A stretch of 64,000 nucleotides of DNA from Micromonospora rhizosphaerae (GCF_900091465.1 NZ_FMHV01000002.1:744001-808000); one strand, 5' to 3'; shown: positions 26,177 to 35,109, counted from the first letter of the stretch. Made by a program: numbers and translations. Notes: a model not told the origin generated them from the sequence alone.

Positions 26177-26214
26177 ACCTCCTCTCTACCGGCTCACCCT
26201 GACACTCTTCCTGG

Positions 26215-26287
26215 TCGTCCACAACGACGCCCCGCCTGTCCCCAGGGTTGTCCACAGGAGTGAAGCGTTCTCCACAGGTTGTCCACA
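26215..26287 (+). promoter_or_regulatory. Group of four DnaA-box-like 9-mers
   Basis: Two copies of TTGTCCACA (26248-26256 and 26279-26287), the form typical of high-GC actinobacterial DnaA boxes, plus TCGTCCACA (26215-26223) and TTCTCCACA (26268-26276), all on the same strand within 73 bases. The region (26177-26340) lies between the divergent Uma2 and small-membrane-protein genes and has no gene of its own. Confidence 0.55.
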
Positions 26288-26340
26288 GCCCGCCCCGCGG
26301 CGCCCTTGACATTCCCGCTGATCAGGCGAGACTGCCGGGG

Positions 26341-26787
26341 ATGACCGGACCGGAGGAGCAGGGCGGTCCGGGACGGGCCGCCGGGGCCGTCCCGGTGCCG
26401 GCCCCGCGCGCCCCCGAGCCACCCCGGCGGACCCGGGTCGTGCTCGCCGAGGTGTCCCGCCCACACAGCCGGGCGGAGCGGACCCGCTCCGAGCTGACCC
26501 AGCAGACCCGGGTCGGCGAGGCGCTGGTCCGCGGCCTGGTCCGGGCCCAGCTCGCGCTCGCGCTGCGGTTGAGCCTGGTGGTGCTGATCGGGCTGGGCGG
26601 CCTGCCCTGGCTCTTCGCGATCGCGCCCTCGGTCGGGCGGGTCACCGTGCTCGGGGTGAAGCTGCCGTGGCTGCTGCTCGGGGTGGCCTCCTTCCCCTTC
26701 CTGATCACGGTCGGCTGGGCGTACGTGCGGCTCGCGGAACGGAACGAGCAGGACTTCACCGACCTGGTCCAGCGGCCGGAGCGCTGA
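26341..26787 (+). CDS. Small two-helix membrane protein preceding a sodium/solute symporter
   Basis: A 148-residue protein: a Pro/Arg-rich cytosolic tail, then two hydrophobic helices (ALALRLSLVVLIGLGGLPWL at about 77-96 and LLLGVASFPFLITVGWAYV at about 112-131) and RLAERNEQDF. The layout matches the small partner (DUF485/DUF4212-like) that accompanies many symporters. It is one base upstream of the symporter gene. Its start is fixed by ATG 26341; the residues upstream come from the DnaA-box region. Confidence 0.75.
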   Translation: MTGPEEQGGPGRAAGAVPVPAPRAPEPPRRTRVVLAEVSRPHSRAERTRSELTQQTRVGEALVRGLVRAQLALALRLSLVVLIGLGGLPWLFAIAPSVGRVTVLGVKLPWLLLGVASFPFLITVGWAYVRLAERNEQDFTDLVQRPER

Positions 26788-26788
26788 G

Positions 26789-28429
26789 ATGGGCAACGGA
26801 TTGGTGGTCCCGGCGATCGTGGCGGTCACCCTGGTCACCGTCGGGATCGGCTTCTACGGGCTGCGGCTGGCCCGGACCACCTCCGACTTCCTGGTCGCCT
26901 CCCGGGCGATCAGCCCGACCTGGAACGCCGCCGCGATCGGCGGGGAGTACCTGTCCGCGGCCAGCTTCCTGGGCGTGGCCGGCCTGATCCTCAAGTACGG
27001 CGTGGACGTGCTCTGGTACCCGGTCGGCTTCGCCGCCGGCTACCTGGCGCTGCTGCTCTTCGTGGCCGCGCCGCTGCGCCGGTCGGGCGCGTTCACCCTG
27101 CCCGACTTCTGCGAGGTGCGGCTCGGCTCCCGCCGGCTGCGCACCCTGGCCACGGTCTTCGTGATCTTCATCGGCTGGCTCTACCTGGTGCCGCAGCTCC
27201 AGGGCGCCGGGCTGACCCTGGCCACGGTGGCCGGCTCGCCGTACCCGGTGGGGGCGCTGCTGGTCGCGGTGGTGGTCACCGCCAACGTGGCGCTGGGCGG
27301 GATGCGGGCGATCACCTTCGTCCAGGCGTTCCAGTACTGGCTCAAGCTCACCGCGCTGGCCGTACCCGCGATCTTCCTGGCGCTGCACTGGCAGGCCGAC
27401 GCCCGCCCGGCGGTGACCCCGCCCGACGGGCCGGCGTTCCGGACCGCCACCACCGTCGTGGTCGAGCACCCCGCGACCCTCACCTTCGCCGACGGCGACA
27501 CCCGGGAGGTACGCACCGGCGACCGGCTGGAGTTCGCCGCCGGTGACCCGGTGCCGCAGGTCTCCGGGGTGGCCACGGGCGCGGCCGACTGGCTGCTGCC
27601 GGACACCGCCGGGGACGACGACCGGGGGCTCTTCGCGACGTACTCCCTGATCCTGGCCACCTTCCTCGGCACCATGGGGTTGCCGCACGTGCTGGTGCGC
27701 TTCTACACGAACCCGGACGGCGCCGCCGCCCGCCGCACCACCCTGGTGGTGCTCGCCCTGGTCGGCCTCTTCTACCTGCTCCCCACGATCTACGGGGTGC
27801 TGGGCCGGATCTACACGCCGCAACTTCTGGTCACCGGCCACACCGACGCGGTGGTGGTGCTGCTGCCCAGCGCGGCGCTCGGCGACGGGCTGGTTGGCCG
27901 GTTGCTCGCCGCGCTCGTCGCCGCCGGGGCGTTCGCGGCGTTCCTCTCCACCTCGTCCGGGCTGCTCACCAGCGTCGCCGGGGTGATCTCCACCGACGTG
28001 CTCGGCCGCGGCTCGGTACGCGGCTTCCGGCTGGCCACGGTGATCGCCGGCGCGGTTCCCGCGGTGCTCGCGCTGAACGTCTCCGGACTGGACGTCTCCC
28101 AGGTGGTCGGGCTGGCCTTCGCGGTGGCCGCGTCGAGCTTCTGCCCGCTGCTGGTGCTCGGCATCTGGTGGCGCGGGCTGACCGACCTGGGCGCGGCGGC
28201 CGGGGTGCTGGTCGGCGGCGGCGCGGCGATCGCTGCCGTGCTGGTGACCGTGATCGGCCCGCCGCTGTCCGGCTGGCCGTCCACGCTGACCGCGCAGCCG
28301 GCCGCGTGGACCGTGCCGCTGGCCTTCACGGTGATGGTCGCGGTGTCGATGGCCACCCGCCGCCGACTCCCCGCCGACGTCGGTGCCACCATGCTCCGGC
28401 TGCACGCCCCGGAAACGCTGCGGCTCTGA
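26789..28429 (+). CDS. Sodium/solute symporter family transporter
   Basis: A 546-residue, about 13-helix SSS transporter. GGEYLSAASFLGVAGLI is the conserved helix-2 region, and TMGLPHVLVRFYTNPDG is the acetate-type loop. Residues about 205-270 form a hydrophilic beta-rich outside loop (FADGDTREVRTGDRLEFAA) longer than in ActP. It likely takes up a monocarboxylate with Na+ or H+. It is cotranscribed with the small membrane protein. Substrate unknown. Confidence 0.85.
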   Translation: MGNGLVVPAIVAVTLVTVGIGFYGLRLARTTSDFLVASRAISPTWNAAAIGGEYLSAASFLGVAGLILKYGVDVLWYPVGFAAGYLALLLFVAAPLRRSGAFTLPDFCEVRLGSRRLRTLATVFVIFIGWLYLVPQLQGAGLTLATVAGSPYPVGALLVAVVVTANVALGGMRAITFVQAFQYWLKLTALAVPAIFLALHWQADARPAVTPPDGPAFRTATTVVVEHPATLTFADGDTREVRTGDRLEFAAGDPVPQVSGVATGAADWLLPDTAGDDDRGLFATYSLILATFLGTMGLPHVLVRFYTNPDGAAARRTTLVVLALVGLFYLLPTIYGVLGRIYTPQLLVTGHTDAVVVLLPSAALGDGLVGRLLAALVAAGAFAAFLSTSSGLLTSVAGVISTDVLGRGSVRGFRLATVIAGAVPAVLALNVSGLDVSQVVGLAFAVAASSFCPLLVLGIWWRGLTDLGAAAGVLVGGGAAIAAVLVTVIGPPLSGWPSTLTAQPAAWTVPLAFTVMVAVSMATRRRLPADVGATMLRLHAPETLRL

Positions 28430-28435
28430 CCAGCG

Positions 28436-29389
28436 TCACCGGTTGCGTTCGGCGAAGGAATACGGGTAGGCCGCGTTGCGGAAGGTGAGCATCGGGTCGG
28501 CGACCTCGATGCCCGGCGGCAGCGAGCCCGGCAGGAAGACCAGCGCCCGGTCCGCCTCGGGGCTGTTCGGCCCGAGCTGGTCGATGGTGATGGTGCCGAG
28601 CGGGACCCGCCGTCGGTCGTCCGGCCAGGCGGTGGCGGGGTCGTCGATCGCGTCGGAGTCCTCGGCGACCTGTGCGTACCAGGTGAACCGGACGGGGCCC
28701 GCCGCCAGGCGCTCGCTGATCTCCTCGAACAGGTAGTCCGGTGACAGGCGCCCCTCTTCCTCAATGGGCACGATCTGCTCGCCCGCCGCTGGGACGAACT
28801 GGTAGCGGACGAAGCAGTTCTCACCCCGCTGGTTGGTGAACTGCACCGCGTTGATCGAGTAGTAGGAGATGGTCGCCCAGCTCCGCGGCGCCCGGGTCGG
28901 CTTGGTCAGAAAATTCTTCACCCTCGGATTGTTCTCGAAGAACACGTCCAGCTCGGAGCCGGGAGTCGGCTGGCCACCACTACGCGCGGCCGCCTGCATG
29001 AGTTCGCTCAGCTCGGTGATGCTCGAGACGGGGAAGTCGTTGACGCTGTGGTTGACGATGTCCAGGTTGGATCCGTCGGAGATCAGGAACTTGACGGCGA
29101 ACCCCCGCGGATTCGCCAGCGAGGCATTGTCCGCGATGTTCGGAAAACCGGCGAAGTTCGAGAAGCGGGCGACCACCGGCACCATGGACTCGCGGAAGAG
29201 CTGCGCCCGGCACAGCTCGCGGGCCTCGGCGCTCGGCGCGAAGCCACCCCGCACGATCATCCCCTTCGTGTTCACCGCGCGGGCGTGGTGCTCACCGAAC
29301 ACGGCGTGCATGTCCTGGACCAGCCGGGCCGGGAGCGGCTCGGAGAGTTCTTCCTCCGCGACGGCGGCCCGGTTTCTGGTGGCAACCAT
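28436..29389 (-). CDS. Catalase-fold haem protein lacking the usual distal histidine
   Basis: A 317-residue member of the small catalase family. Family landmarks are VVARFSNFAG, NPRGFAVKFL, VNDFPVSS and, near the C-terminus, FRNAAYPYSFAERN with the likely proximal tyrosine. The site that normally reads (N/A)HA(K/R)G reads AVNTKGMIV, so the distal catalytic histidine appears to be Asn. Catalase activity is therefore doubtful; an altered peroxidase or a non-catalatic haem role is possible. Stands alone, convergent with the symporter. Confidence 0.8.
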   Translation of the reverse strand: MVATRNRAAVAEEELSEPLPARLVQDMHAVFGEHHARAVNTKGMIVRGGFAPSAEARELCRAQLFRESMVPVVARFSNFAGFPNIADNASLANPRGFAVKFLISDGSNLDIVNHSVNDFPVSSITELSELMQAAARSGGQPTPGSELDVFFENNPRVKNFLTKPTRAPRSWATISYYSINAVQFTNQRGENCFVRYQFVPAAGEQIVPIEEEGRLSPDYLFEEISERLAAGPVRFTWYAQVAEDSDAIDDPATAWPDDRRRVPLGTITIDQLGPNSPEADRALVFLPGSLPPGIEVADPMLTFRNAAYPYSFAERNR

Positions 29390-29637
29390 GGAAAGGTCCC
29401 TTCGTCAGGCGGGCGAGGTCCTCCGGACGCCCCCTCATTCAGACCGACGGAGACCACCGTATCGGGCACGTGCCCGCTTATCAGACAAATCGCCCGACTG
29501 CTCGAAGGGGCCATCGTTCACCTCCACCTCAGGCCGGCTGGCTGAGGCCGGCGTGATCTCAGCAGGCGTCCGTGCCCGCGGGCGAGGTCGTTCCCCGGCC
29601 GGAGAGATCACTGGCGGCGGCGGGCTAACGTCGGGCC

Positions 29638-30402
29638 ATGACTGGAGAGCAGCCGGCGCTCGCGTTGCGCGGCCTGGTCAAGCGGTTCGACACCAAGGTG
29701 GCCGTCGCCGGGGTCGACCTGGACGTGCCGGCCGGCTCGTTCTACGGGCTGCTCGGCCCGAACGGGGCCGGCAAGACCACCACCCTGTCGATGGCCGTCG
29801 GCCTGCTTCGGCCCGACGCCGGCCAGGCCCGGGTGCTCGGGTACGACGTCTGGACCGACCCGGTCTGGGCCAAGGGTTTGCTCGGCGTGATGCCGGACGG
29901 CGTACGCCTCTTCGACCGGCTCAGCGGGGCGGAACTGCTGGCGTACCACGGTCTGCTGCGCGGCATGGACCCGGCGGTGGTCGACCAGCGGGCGGCGGAA
30001 CTGCTCGACGTGCTGGCGCTCACCGACGCCGGCCGGACCCTGGTGGTGGACTACTCGGCCGGCATGAAGAAGAAGATCGGGCTGGCCTGCGCGCTGCTGC
30101 ACGGCCCGCGGCTGCTGGTGCTGGACGAGCCGTTCGAGGCGGTCGACCCGGTCTCGGCGGCGCTGATCCGCGACATCCTGCACCGGTACGTCGTGGGCGG
30201 CGGCACGGTGGTCTTCTCCAGCCACGTGATGGAGGTGGTCGAGCGGCTCTGCTCGCACGTGGCGATCCTGGCCGACGGGATGATCAAGCGGGTCGGCACG
30301 CTCGACCAGGTGCGCGGCGCCCGTTCCCTGGAGGAGGTCTTCGTCGAGGTGGTCGGCGGGCGGACCGCGACGGGCGAGGAGCTGTCGTGGCTGTCGCGGT
30401 GA
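29638..30402 (+). CDS. ABC transporter ATP-binding protein
   Basis: A 254-residue ABC ATPase with Walker A GPNGAGKTTT, signature YSAGMKKKIGLA, Walker B LLVLDEPFEAVDP and switch His in VFSSHVMEVVE. The LSGGQ position is replaced by YSAGM, as in ABC-2 exporters of the CcmA type. It is followed by an overlapping permease gene, so the pair forms a simple exporter; the substrate is unknown. Confidence 0.9.
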   Translation: MTGEQPALALRGLVKRFDTKVAVAGVDLDVPAGSFYGLLGPNGAGKTTTLSMAVGLLRPDAGQARVLGYDVWTDPVWAKGLLGVMPDGVRLFDRLSGAELLAYHGLLRGMDPAVVDQRAAELLDVLALTDAGRTLVVDYSAGMKKKIGLACALLHGPRLLVLDEPFEAVDPVSAALIRDILHRYVVGGGTVVFSSHVMEVVERLCSHVAILADGMIKRVGTLDQVRGARSLEEVFVEVVGGRTATGEELSWLSR

Positions 30403-32081
30403 GCGCTCCCGCCGGGTCGACCCGGCGGGTCTCCGCCCGGCATTTTGTCCGCCTGAAGCTGCGGGTGCTGGGCAACAACTTCCGCGGCCAGGGCTGGCGG
30501 ATCGCGCTCTTCGTGGTCGGCGTGGTGGTCGGGCTCTGGTTCGCCTCCGGCGGCTTCCTGGTGCTGGCCGCGCCCGGCTTCGCCGGCGAGCCCCGGTACG
30601 CCCTGCTGACCGCCGCCTTCGGCGGTGGCCTGCTGGTGCTGGGCTGGCTGCTGCTGCCGCTGGTCTTCTTCGGGGTGGACGAGACCCTCGACCCGGCCCG
30701 GTTCGCGCTGCTCCCGCTGCCGCGCCGCACCCTGGTCACCGGTCTGTACGCGGCCGCACTGGTCAGCGTGCCCGTGCTGGCCACGCTGGTGGCCGTGTCC
30801 GGGCTGGTGGTGACCGCCGGCGCGCTGGGCGGCTGGCCGGCCGCCCTGGTCGCGGTCGTCGGGGTGGTCGCCGGGCTGCTGCTCTGCGTGGCGACAAGCC
30901 GGGCCGTCACCAGCGCCTTCGCCACCATCCTGCGCTCCCGGCGGGTACGCGACCTCGCCGCCGTGCTGTTGGCGGCGGTCGCCGCCCTGCTCGGGCCGCT
31001 GCAGATCATGGTGATGGCGGCGGCGCGGCAGGCCGACTGGGACCGGCTGACCGGGGTGGCCCGGGTGGTGGGCTGGACCCCGTTCGGCGCGCCGTGGACC
31101 GTCGGCATCGACGTGGCCGAGGGGCGGGCCTCGGCAGCCCCCGTCAAGCTGCTGATCACCGCGCTGACGATCGGCGTGCTGCTGCTCTGGTGGTCGAGGT
31201 CGCTGGAGTCTGCGATGGTCGGGGCGGTCAGCGCCGGGCCGGCCCGGGGTGGGCGGGGCACGGTGGGCGGGGCGGTCGTCCAACTCTTCCCCCGCATGGT
31301 CGGCTGGATCCCTCGGGACCGGTTCGGCGCGCTGGTGGCGCGCGAGTGCCGCTACTGGTGGCGGGACGCCCGGCGCCGGGCCAACCTGATCACCATCGCG
31401 GTGGTCGGCATCTTCGTGCCGGTGATGGTCAACCTGGGCGGCTCCCGGCTCGCCGTCGACGGCGGGCAGGCGTTCGGCGACGCCGGGGCGAACTCCTCGC
31501 CGGTGCTGGTCAGCCTCTCGATGCTCTTCGTCGGGGTGCTCGCCTCGATGACCCTGGCCAACCAGTTCGGCTTCGACGGCAGCGCGTACGCGGCCAACCT
31601 GGTCGCCGGCGTGCCCGGGCGGGTGGAGCTGCGGGCCCGGATGACCGCGTTCTCGATCTACGTGGTGCCGCTGCTGGGCGCGGTCGCGGTCATCCTTGCC
31701 ACGCTGCTGGGGCACCCCGGCTGGCTGGGCGTGATGGCCGGCGCGCTGTTCGCCGCGTACGGCAGCGGGCTGGCGATCAACGCCTTCGGCTCGGTGCTCG
31801 GCGCGTACGCGCTGCCGGAGACGAGCAACCCGTTCGCGATGAACACCGGCACCGGGGTGGCCAAGAGTTTCCTCGCCCTGCTGTCCATGGTCGCCTCGGC
31901 GGCCGCGGCGGTGCCGATGGTGGTGGCCGCGGCGCTGCTCGGCGACCTCTGGCTCTGGCTGGCCCTCCCGATCGGCCTGGCGTACGGGCTCGGCGCGGCG
32001 CTGCTCGGCTCGTACCTGGCCGGCGACGTGCTGGACCGCCGCCAGCCCGAGCTGCTCGCGGCGGTCACGCCCCGCCGCTGA
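30387..32081 (+). CDS. ABC-2 type permease, large
   Basis: A 564-residue membrane protein with about 12 hydrophobic segments in two halves separated by a cytosolic stretch at about 270-330 (MVGWIPRDRFGALVARE). It overlaps the ATPase gene. GTG 30387 has GAGGAG six bases upstream; GTG 30399, overlapping the stop codon of the ATPase, is the alternative. The size suggests both permease domains in one chain. Function beyond export is not evident. Confidence 0.85.
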   Translation: MAVAVSAPAGSTRRVSARHFVRLKLRVLGNNFRGQGWRIALFVVGVVVGLWFASGGFLVLAAPGFAGEPRYALLTAAFGGGLLVLGWLLLPLVFFGVDETLDPARFALLPLPRRTLVTGLYAAALVSVPVLATLVAVSGLVVTAGALGGWPAALVAVVGVVAGLLLCVATSRAVTSAFATILRSRRVRDLAAVLLAAVAALLGPLQIMVMAAARQADWDRLTGVARVVGWTPFGAPWTVGIDVAEGRASAAPVKLLITALTIGVLLLWWSRSLESAMVGAVSAGPARGGRGTVGGAVVQLFPRMVGWIPRDRFGALVARECRYWWRDARRRANLITIAVVGIFVPVMVNLGGSRLAVDGGQAFGDAGANSSPVLVSLSMLFVGVLASMTLANQFGFDGSAYAANLVAGVPGRVELRARMTAFSIYVVPLLGAVAVILATLLGHPGWLGVMAGALFAAYGSGLAINAFGSVLGAYALPETSNPFAMNTGTGVAKSFLALLSMVASAAAAVPMVVAAALLGDLWLWLALPIGLAYGLGAALLGSYLAGDVLDRRQPELLAAVTPRR

Positions 32082-32222
32082 CCGCCGACGGCACCGTCAG
32101 CTCGCCCCACCGGCCTTGGCGAGCGTGCGGAAGGACCGCCGGTCCCGACCCCACCGAACGCCGCGCCGGTCCCGACTCGGGCGAGCGGCCGCCCCGCCGC
32201 GTGTCCCACCCGAGCCACAGGC

Positions 32223-32275
32223 GCCTCTGAGATCGATATGCCTGTCAGGCATTTTTATGACTCAGAGGCATATCG
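32223..32275. repeat. AT-rich nested inverted repeats with terminator-like hairpin
   Basis: A locally AT-rich patch. GCCTCTGAG (32223-32231) pairs with CTCAGAGGC (32261-32269); CGATATGCCT (32234-32243) pairs with AGGCATATCG (32266-32275); and ATGCCTG/CAGGCAT (32238-32252) forms a small hairpin followed by TTTTT. The inner hairpin may end the ABC operon; the alternative pairings suggest a regulatory structure or a protein site. Confidence 0.5.
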
Positions 32276-32341
32276 CTCTCCGTCACACGTGCCCGCCCAC
32301 GCCGACCGCTTCCTCGGCTGGGCCCGGCCCGGGACGGCACA

Positions 32342-32872
32342 ATGTTTCACGTGAATCATGAGCCGGGCGCCGAGATCCACCACACCGACCCGTTCGCGGT
32401 GCCGGCCGGGCAGCGCTCGCCGGCGCGTCGGCTGCGGGGGCGGCTCGCGGCGCACGTCACGCTCTGGACCGCGCCGGGGCCCGAGGGGCTGACCGTCTCG
32501 TCCACCCTGATCGCCGAGGGTGAGCCGGACCGGCTGCTCGGGCTGATCGACCCCGAGTCGGACCTGTGGGCGGCGATCGAGGAGGCCGGGCGGTTCGCGG
32601 TGGCGCCGCTGGGCCCGCCCCACCGGCAACTGGCCGACCGGTTCGCCGGGCTCTTCCCATCGCCCGGCGGGCTGTTCGCCACCGGCTCGTGGACCGACAC
32701 CCCGTACGGCCCGGTGCCGACCGACGGCGGCGGGTGGGCCGGCTGCCGGCTCGACGCCGCCCGGGAGTACGGCTGGGGCCTGCTGGTCGAGGCCACCATT
32801 GAGGCGATCGACCTGGCCGAGGAGACGGCCCCGCTGCTGCACTACCGGGGCCGCTACCGCGAACTGACCTGA
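32342..32872 (+). CDS. Flavin-reductase-like FMN-binding protein
   Basis: A 176-residue protein with the split-barrel pattern of flavin reductase-like domains: GRLAAHVTLWTAPGPEG, SSTLIAEGEPDRLLGLI, RFAVAPLGPPHRQLADRFAG. These bind FMN and reduce flavins or act as oxygenase partners. The start codon lies at the edge of a parS-like palindrome, so the first residues (MFHVNHE) are encoded by that site; start at 32342 is still the only good one. Confidence 0.75.
   Translation: MFHVNHEPGAEIHHTDPFAVPAGQRSPARRLRGRLAAHVTLWTAPGPEGLTVSSTLIAEGEPDRLLGLIDPESDLWAAIEEAGRFAVAPLGPPHRQLADRFAGLFPSPGGLFATGSWTDTPYGPVPTDGGGWAGCRLDAAREYGWGLLVEATIEAIDLAEETAPLLHYRGRYRELT
32343..32358. promoter_or_regulatory. parS-like centromere site
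   Basis: TGTTTCACGTGAATCA matches the bacterial parS consensus TGTTTCACGTGAAACA at 15 of 16 positions. ParB binding to such sites near the origin organises chromosome segregation. It overlaps the start of the flavin-reductase-like gene. Confidence 0.7.
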
Positions 32873-33075
32873 CGGAGGGGTCAGTAGCCCAGCTCGTCCG
32901 ACGGCCGGGCGGCTGGCGGACCGACCGTTCAGCGGAGTGACGCGGGTCACTCGGCGCAGGGGACGAGCCGTTCGGCGCAGGTGTCGACCGTCCCCGATCC
33001 GGACCTTCCCGGGCGGGGAGCGCGCTTTCTACCGTGCGCGAAACTCCCCACGCCTGTGAAGGTGGTGATCCACAG

Positions 33076-33444
33076 ATGTCCACGGACACACCCGCGTCCG
33101 CGTCGGCCACCCCGGCGTCCGAGCGGTACCTCGCCGTACAACGGTCGGACGAGTTTGCCGGGTTGCGGCGCGCGCTGCGCGGCTTCGTGTTCCCGATGAC
33201 CGTCGCGTTCTTCCTGTGGTACGCGCTCTACGTCATCCTCTCCGCGTACGCTCGGGGCTTCATGGGCACGAAGCTCTTCGGCAACATCAACGTCGCGCTC
33301 GTCTTCGGCCTGCTCCAGTTCGTCTCGACGTTCCTGATCGCCTGGTTCTACTCCCGGTTCGCCGACCGGAAGATCGACCCGGTCGCCGACCGGATCCGCG
33401 CCGAGATCGGGGAGGTGACCCATGAACACGGTCCTCGCGGCTGA
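33076..33444 (+). CDS. DUF485 membrane protein
   Basis: A 122-residue protein with two transmembrane helices (VFPMTVAFFLWYALYVILSA and LVFGLLQFVSTFLIAWFYSR) and the DUF485 ending ADRKIDPVADRIR. DUF485 proteins accompany ActP-type symporters. Start ATG 33076 has GGTGGTGAT upstream; the GTG at 33034 would add residues without family match. It overlaps the symporter gene by 23 bases. Confidence 0.88.
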   Translation: MSTDTPASASATPASERYLAVQRSDEFAGLRRALRGFVFPMTVAFFLWYALYVILSAYARGFMGTKLFGNINVALVFGLLQFVSTFLIAWFYSRFADRKIDPVADRIRAEIGEVTHEHGPRG

Positions 33445-35095
33445 GGCGGGCGACACCACCGCCCGGAACCTCACCATCACGCTGTTCCTGATCTTCGTTG
33501 CGATCACCCTGGCCATCACCGTGTGGGCCAGCCGGCAGACCAAGACCGCCACCGACTTCTACGCCGGCGGGCGCTCCTTCTCCGGCTTCCAGAACGGCAT
33601 GGCGATCGGCGGCGACTACATGTCGGCCGCGTCCTTCCTCGGCATCGCGGGCATCATCGCCCTCTACGGCTACGACGGCTTCCTCTACTCGATCGGCTTC
33701 CTGGTCGCCTGGCTGGTGGCGTTGCTGCTGGTCGCGGAACTGCTGCGCAACTCCGGCCGCTACACGATGGCCGACGTGCTGGCGTTCCGGATGCGCCAGC
33801 GCCCGGTGCGGACGGCGGCCGCGGTCTCCACCATCACCGTGTCGATCTTCTACCTGCTGGCCCAGATGGTCGGCGCGGGCGCGCTGGTCGCGCTGCTGCT
33901 CGGCATCAAGCCGGGCACCACCTTCCTCGGCATGAACGCCGACACCGCCAAGGTCGCCACGATCATCCTGGTCGGCGCCCTGATGATCATCTACGTCACC
34001 GTGGGCGGCATGAAGGGCACCACGTACGTCCAGATCGTCAAGGCCTTCCTGCTGATGAGCGGCGCGATCGTGATGACCCTGCTGGTGCTGGCGCACTACA
34101 AGTTCAACCTCTCCACGCTGCTCGGCGACGCGGCGGCGGCATCGGGCAAGGGAGACAACTTCCTCAAGCCCGGGCTTCGGTACGGCGTGGAAGCGCCGGG
34201 CGACGCGCTGAAGACCTTCTACAGCAAGATGGACCTGCTCTCGCTCGGCATCGCCCTGGTGCTCGGCACGGCCGGTCTGCCGCACATCCTGATCCGCTTC
34301 TACACCGTCCCGACGGCGAAGGCGGCCCGCAAGAGCGTGCTCTGGGCGATCGGCATCATCGGTACGTTCTACCTGCTCACCCTGGCGCTCGGCTTCGGCG
34401 CGGCGGCAATGGTGGGCGGCACGGCGATCACCGCTCAGGACAAGGCAGGGAACACCGCGGCGCCGCAACTGGCCGAGGCGCTGGGCATCAAGTTCCTCGG
34501 CGGCGATCTGGGCGGGGCTGCCCTGCTGGCGATCATCGCGGCGGTGGCCTTCGCCACCATCCTGGCGGTGGTCGCCGGGCTGACCCTGGCGTCCTCGTCC
34601 AGCCTGGCGCACGACTTCTACGCCAACGTGATCAAGGGCGGGCAGGCGTCCGAGCGGCAGGAGGTGAACGTCGCCCGGATCTCGGCCCTGGTGATCGGCG
34701 CGATCTCGATCGTGCTGTCGATCTACGCGCAGAGCCTTAACGTGGCCTTCCTGGTGGCCCTGGCCTTCGCGGTGGCCGCCTCGGGCAACCTGCCGGCGAT
34801 CCTCTACAGCCTGTTCTGGAAGCGGTTCAACACCTCGGGCGCGGTCTGGGCGATCTACGGAGGCCTGCTGGCCGCCGTGGTGCTGGTCTTCTTCTCCCCG
34901 GTGGTCTCCGGGGCACCGACGGCCATGTTCCCGAAGCACGACTGGCACTGGTTCCCGCTGTCCAACCCAGGCATCATCTCCATCCCGTTCGGCTTCCTCT
35001 GCGGCTGGATCGGCACGCTGATCTCGAAGGAGCACGACGAGGAGAAGTACGCCGAGCTGGAGGTGCGGGCGCTCACCGGCGCGGGCGCACACTGA
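33422..35095 (+). CDS. Cation/acetate symporter (ActP/MctC-like)
   Basis: A 557-residue SSS transporter with about 13 helices. GGDYMSAASFLGIAGI, GTAGLPHILIRFYTVP and ASSSSLAHDFYANV are acetate-permease hallmarks. It probably carries acetate, propionate or pyruvate across the membrane with a cation. It overlaps the DUF485 gene and is followed by a strong terminator. It is a distant paralogue of the symporter at 26789. Confidence 0.9.
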   Translation: MNTVLAAEAGDTTARNLTITLFLIFVAITLAITVWASRQTKTATDFYAGGRSFSGFQNGMAIGGDYMSAASFLGIAGIIALYGYDGFLYSIGFLVAWLVALLLVAELLRNSGRYTMADVLAFRMRQRPVRTAAAVSTITVSIFYLLAQMVGAGALVALLLGIKPGTTFLGMNADTAKVATIILVGALMIIYVTVGGMKGTTYVQIVKAFLLMSGAIVMTLLVLAHYKFNLSTLLGDAAAASGKGDNFLKPGLRYGVEAPGDALKTFYSKMDLLSLGIALVLGTAGLPHILIRFYTVPTAKAARKSVLWAIGIIGTFYLLTLALGFGAAAMVGGTAITAQDKAGNTAAPQLAEALGIKFLGGDLGGAALLAIIAAVAFATILAVVAGLTLASSSSLAHDFYANVIKGGQASERQEVNVARISALVIGAISIVLSIYAQSLNVAFLVALAFAVAASGNLPAILYSLFWKRFNTSGAVWAIYGGLLAAVVLVFFSPVVSGAPTAMFPKHDWHWFPLSNPGIISIPFGFLCGWIGTLISKEHDEEKYAELEVRALTGAGAH

Positions 35096-35109
35096 GACTC
35101 GACGCGACG

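Noticed and set aside
26177..26340. The DnaA-box gap as the chromosome origin
   Set aside because: oriC in actinobacteria lies between dnaA and dnaN with many more boxes; neither gene is present.
26789..28429. Hydrophilic insert of the symporter (about residues 205-270) as an intein
   Set aside because: No splice-junction Cys/Ser or HN motif; too short; fits an outside loop.
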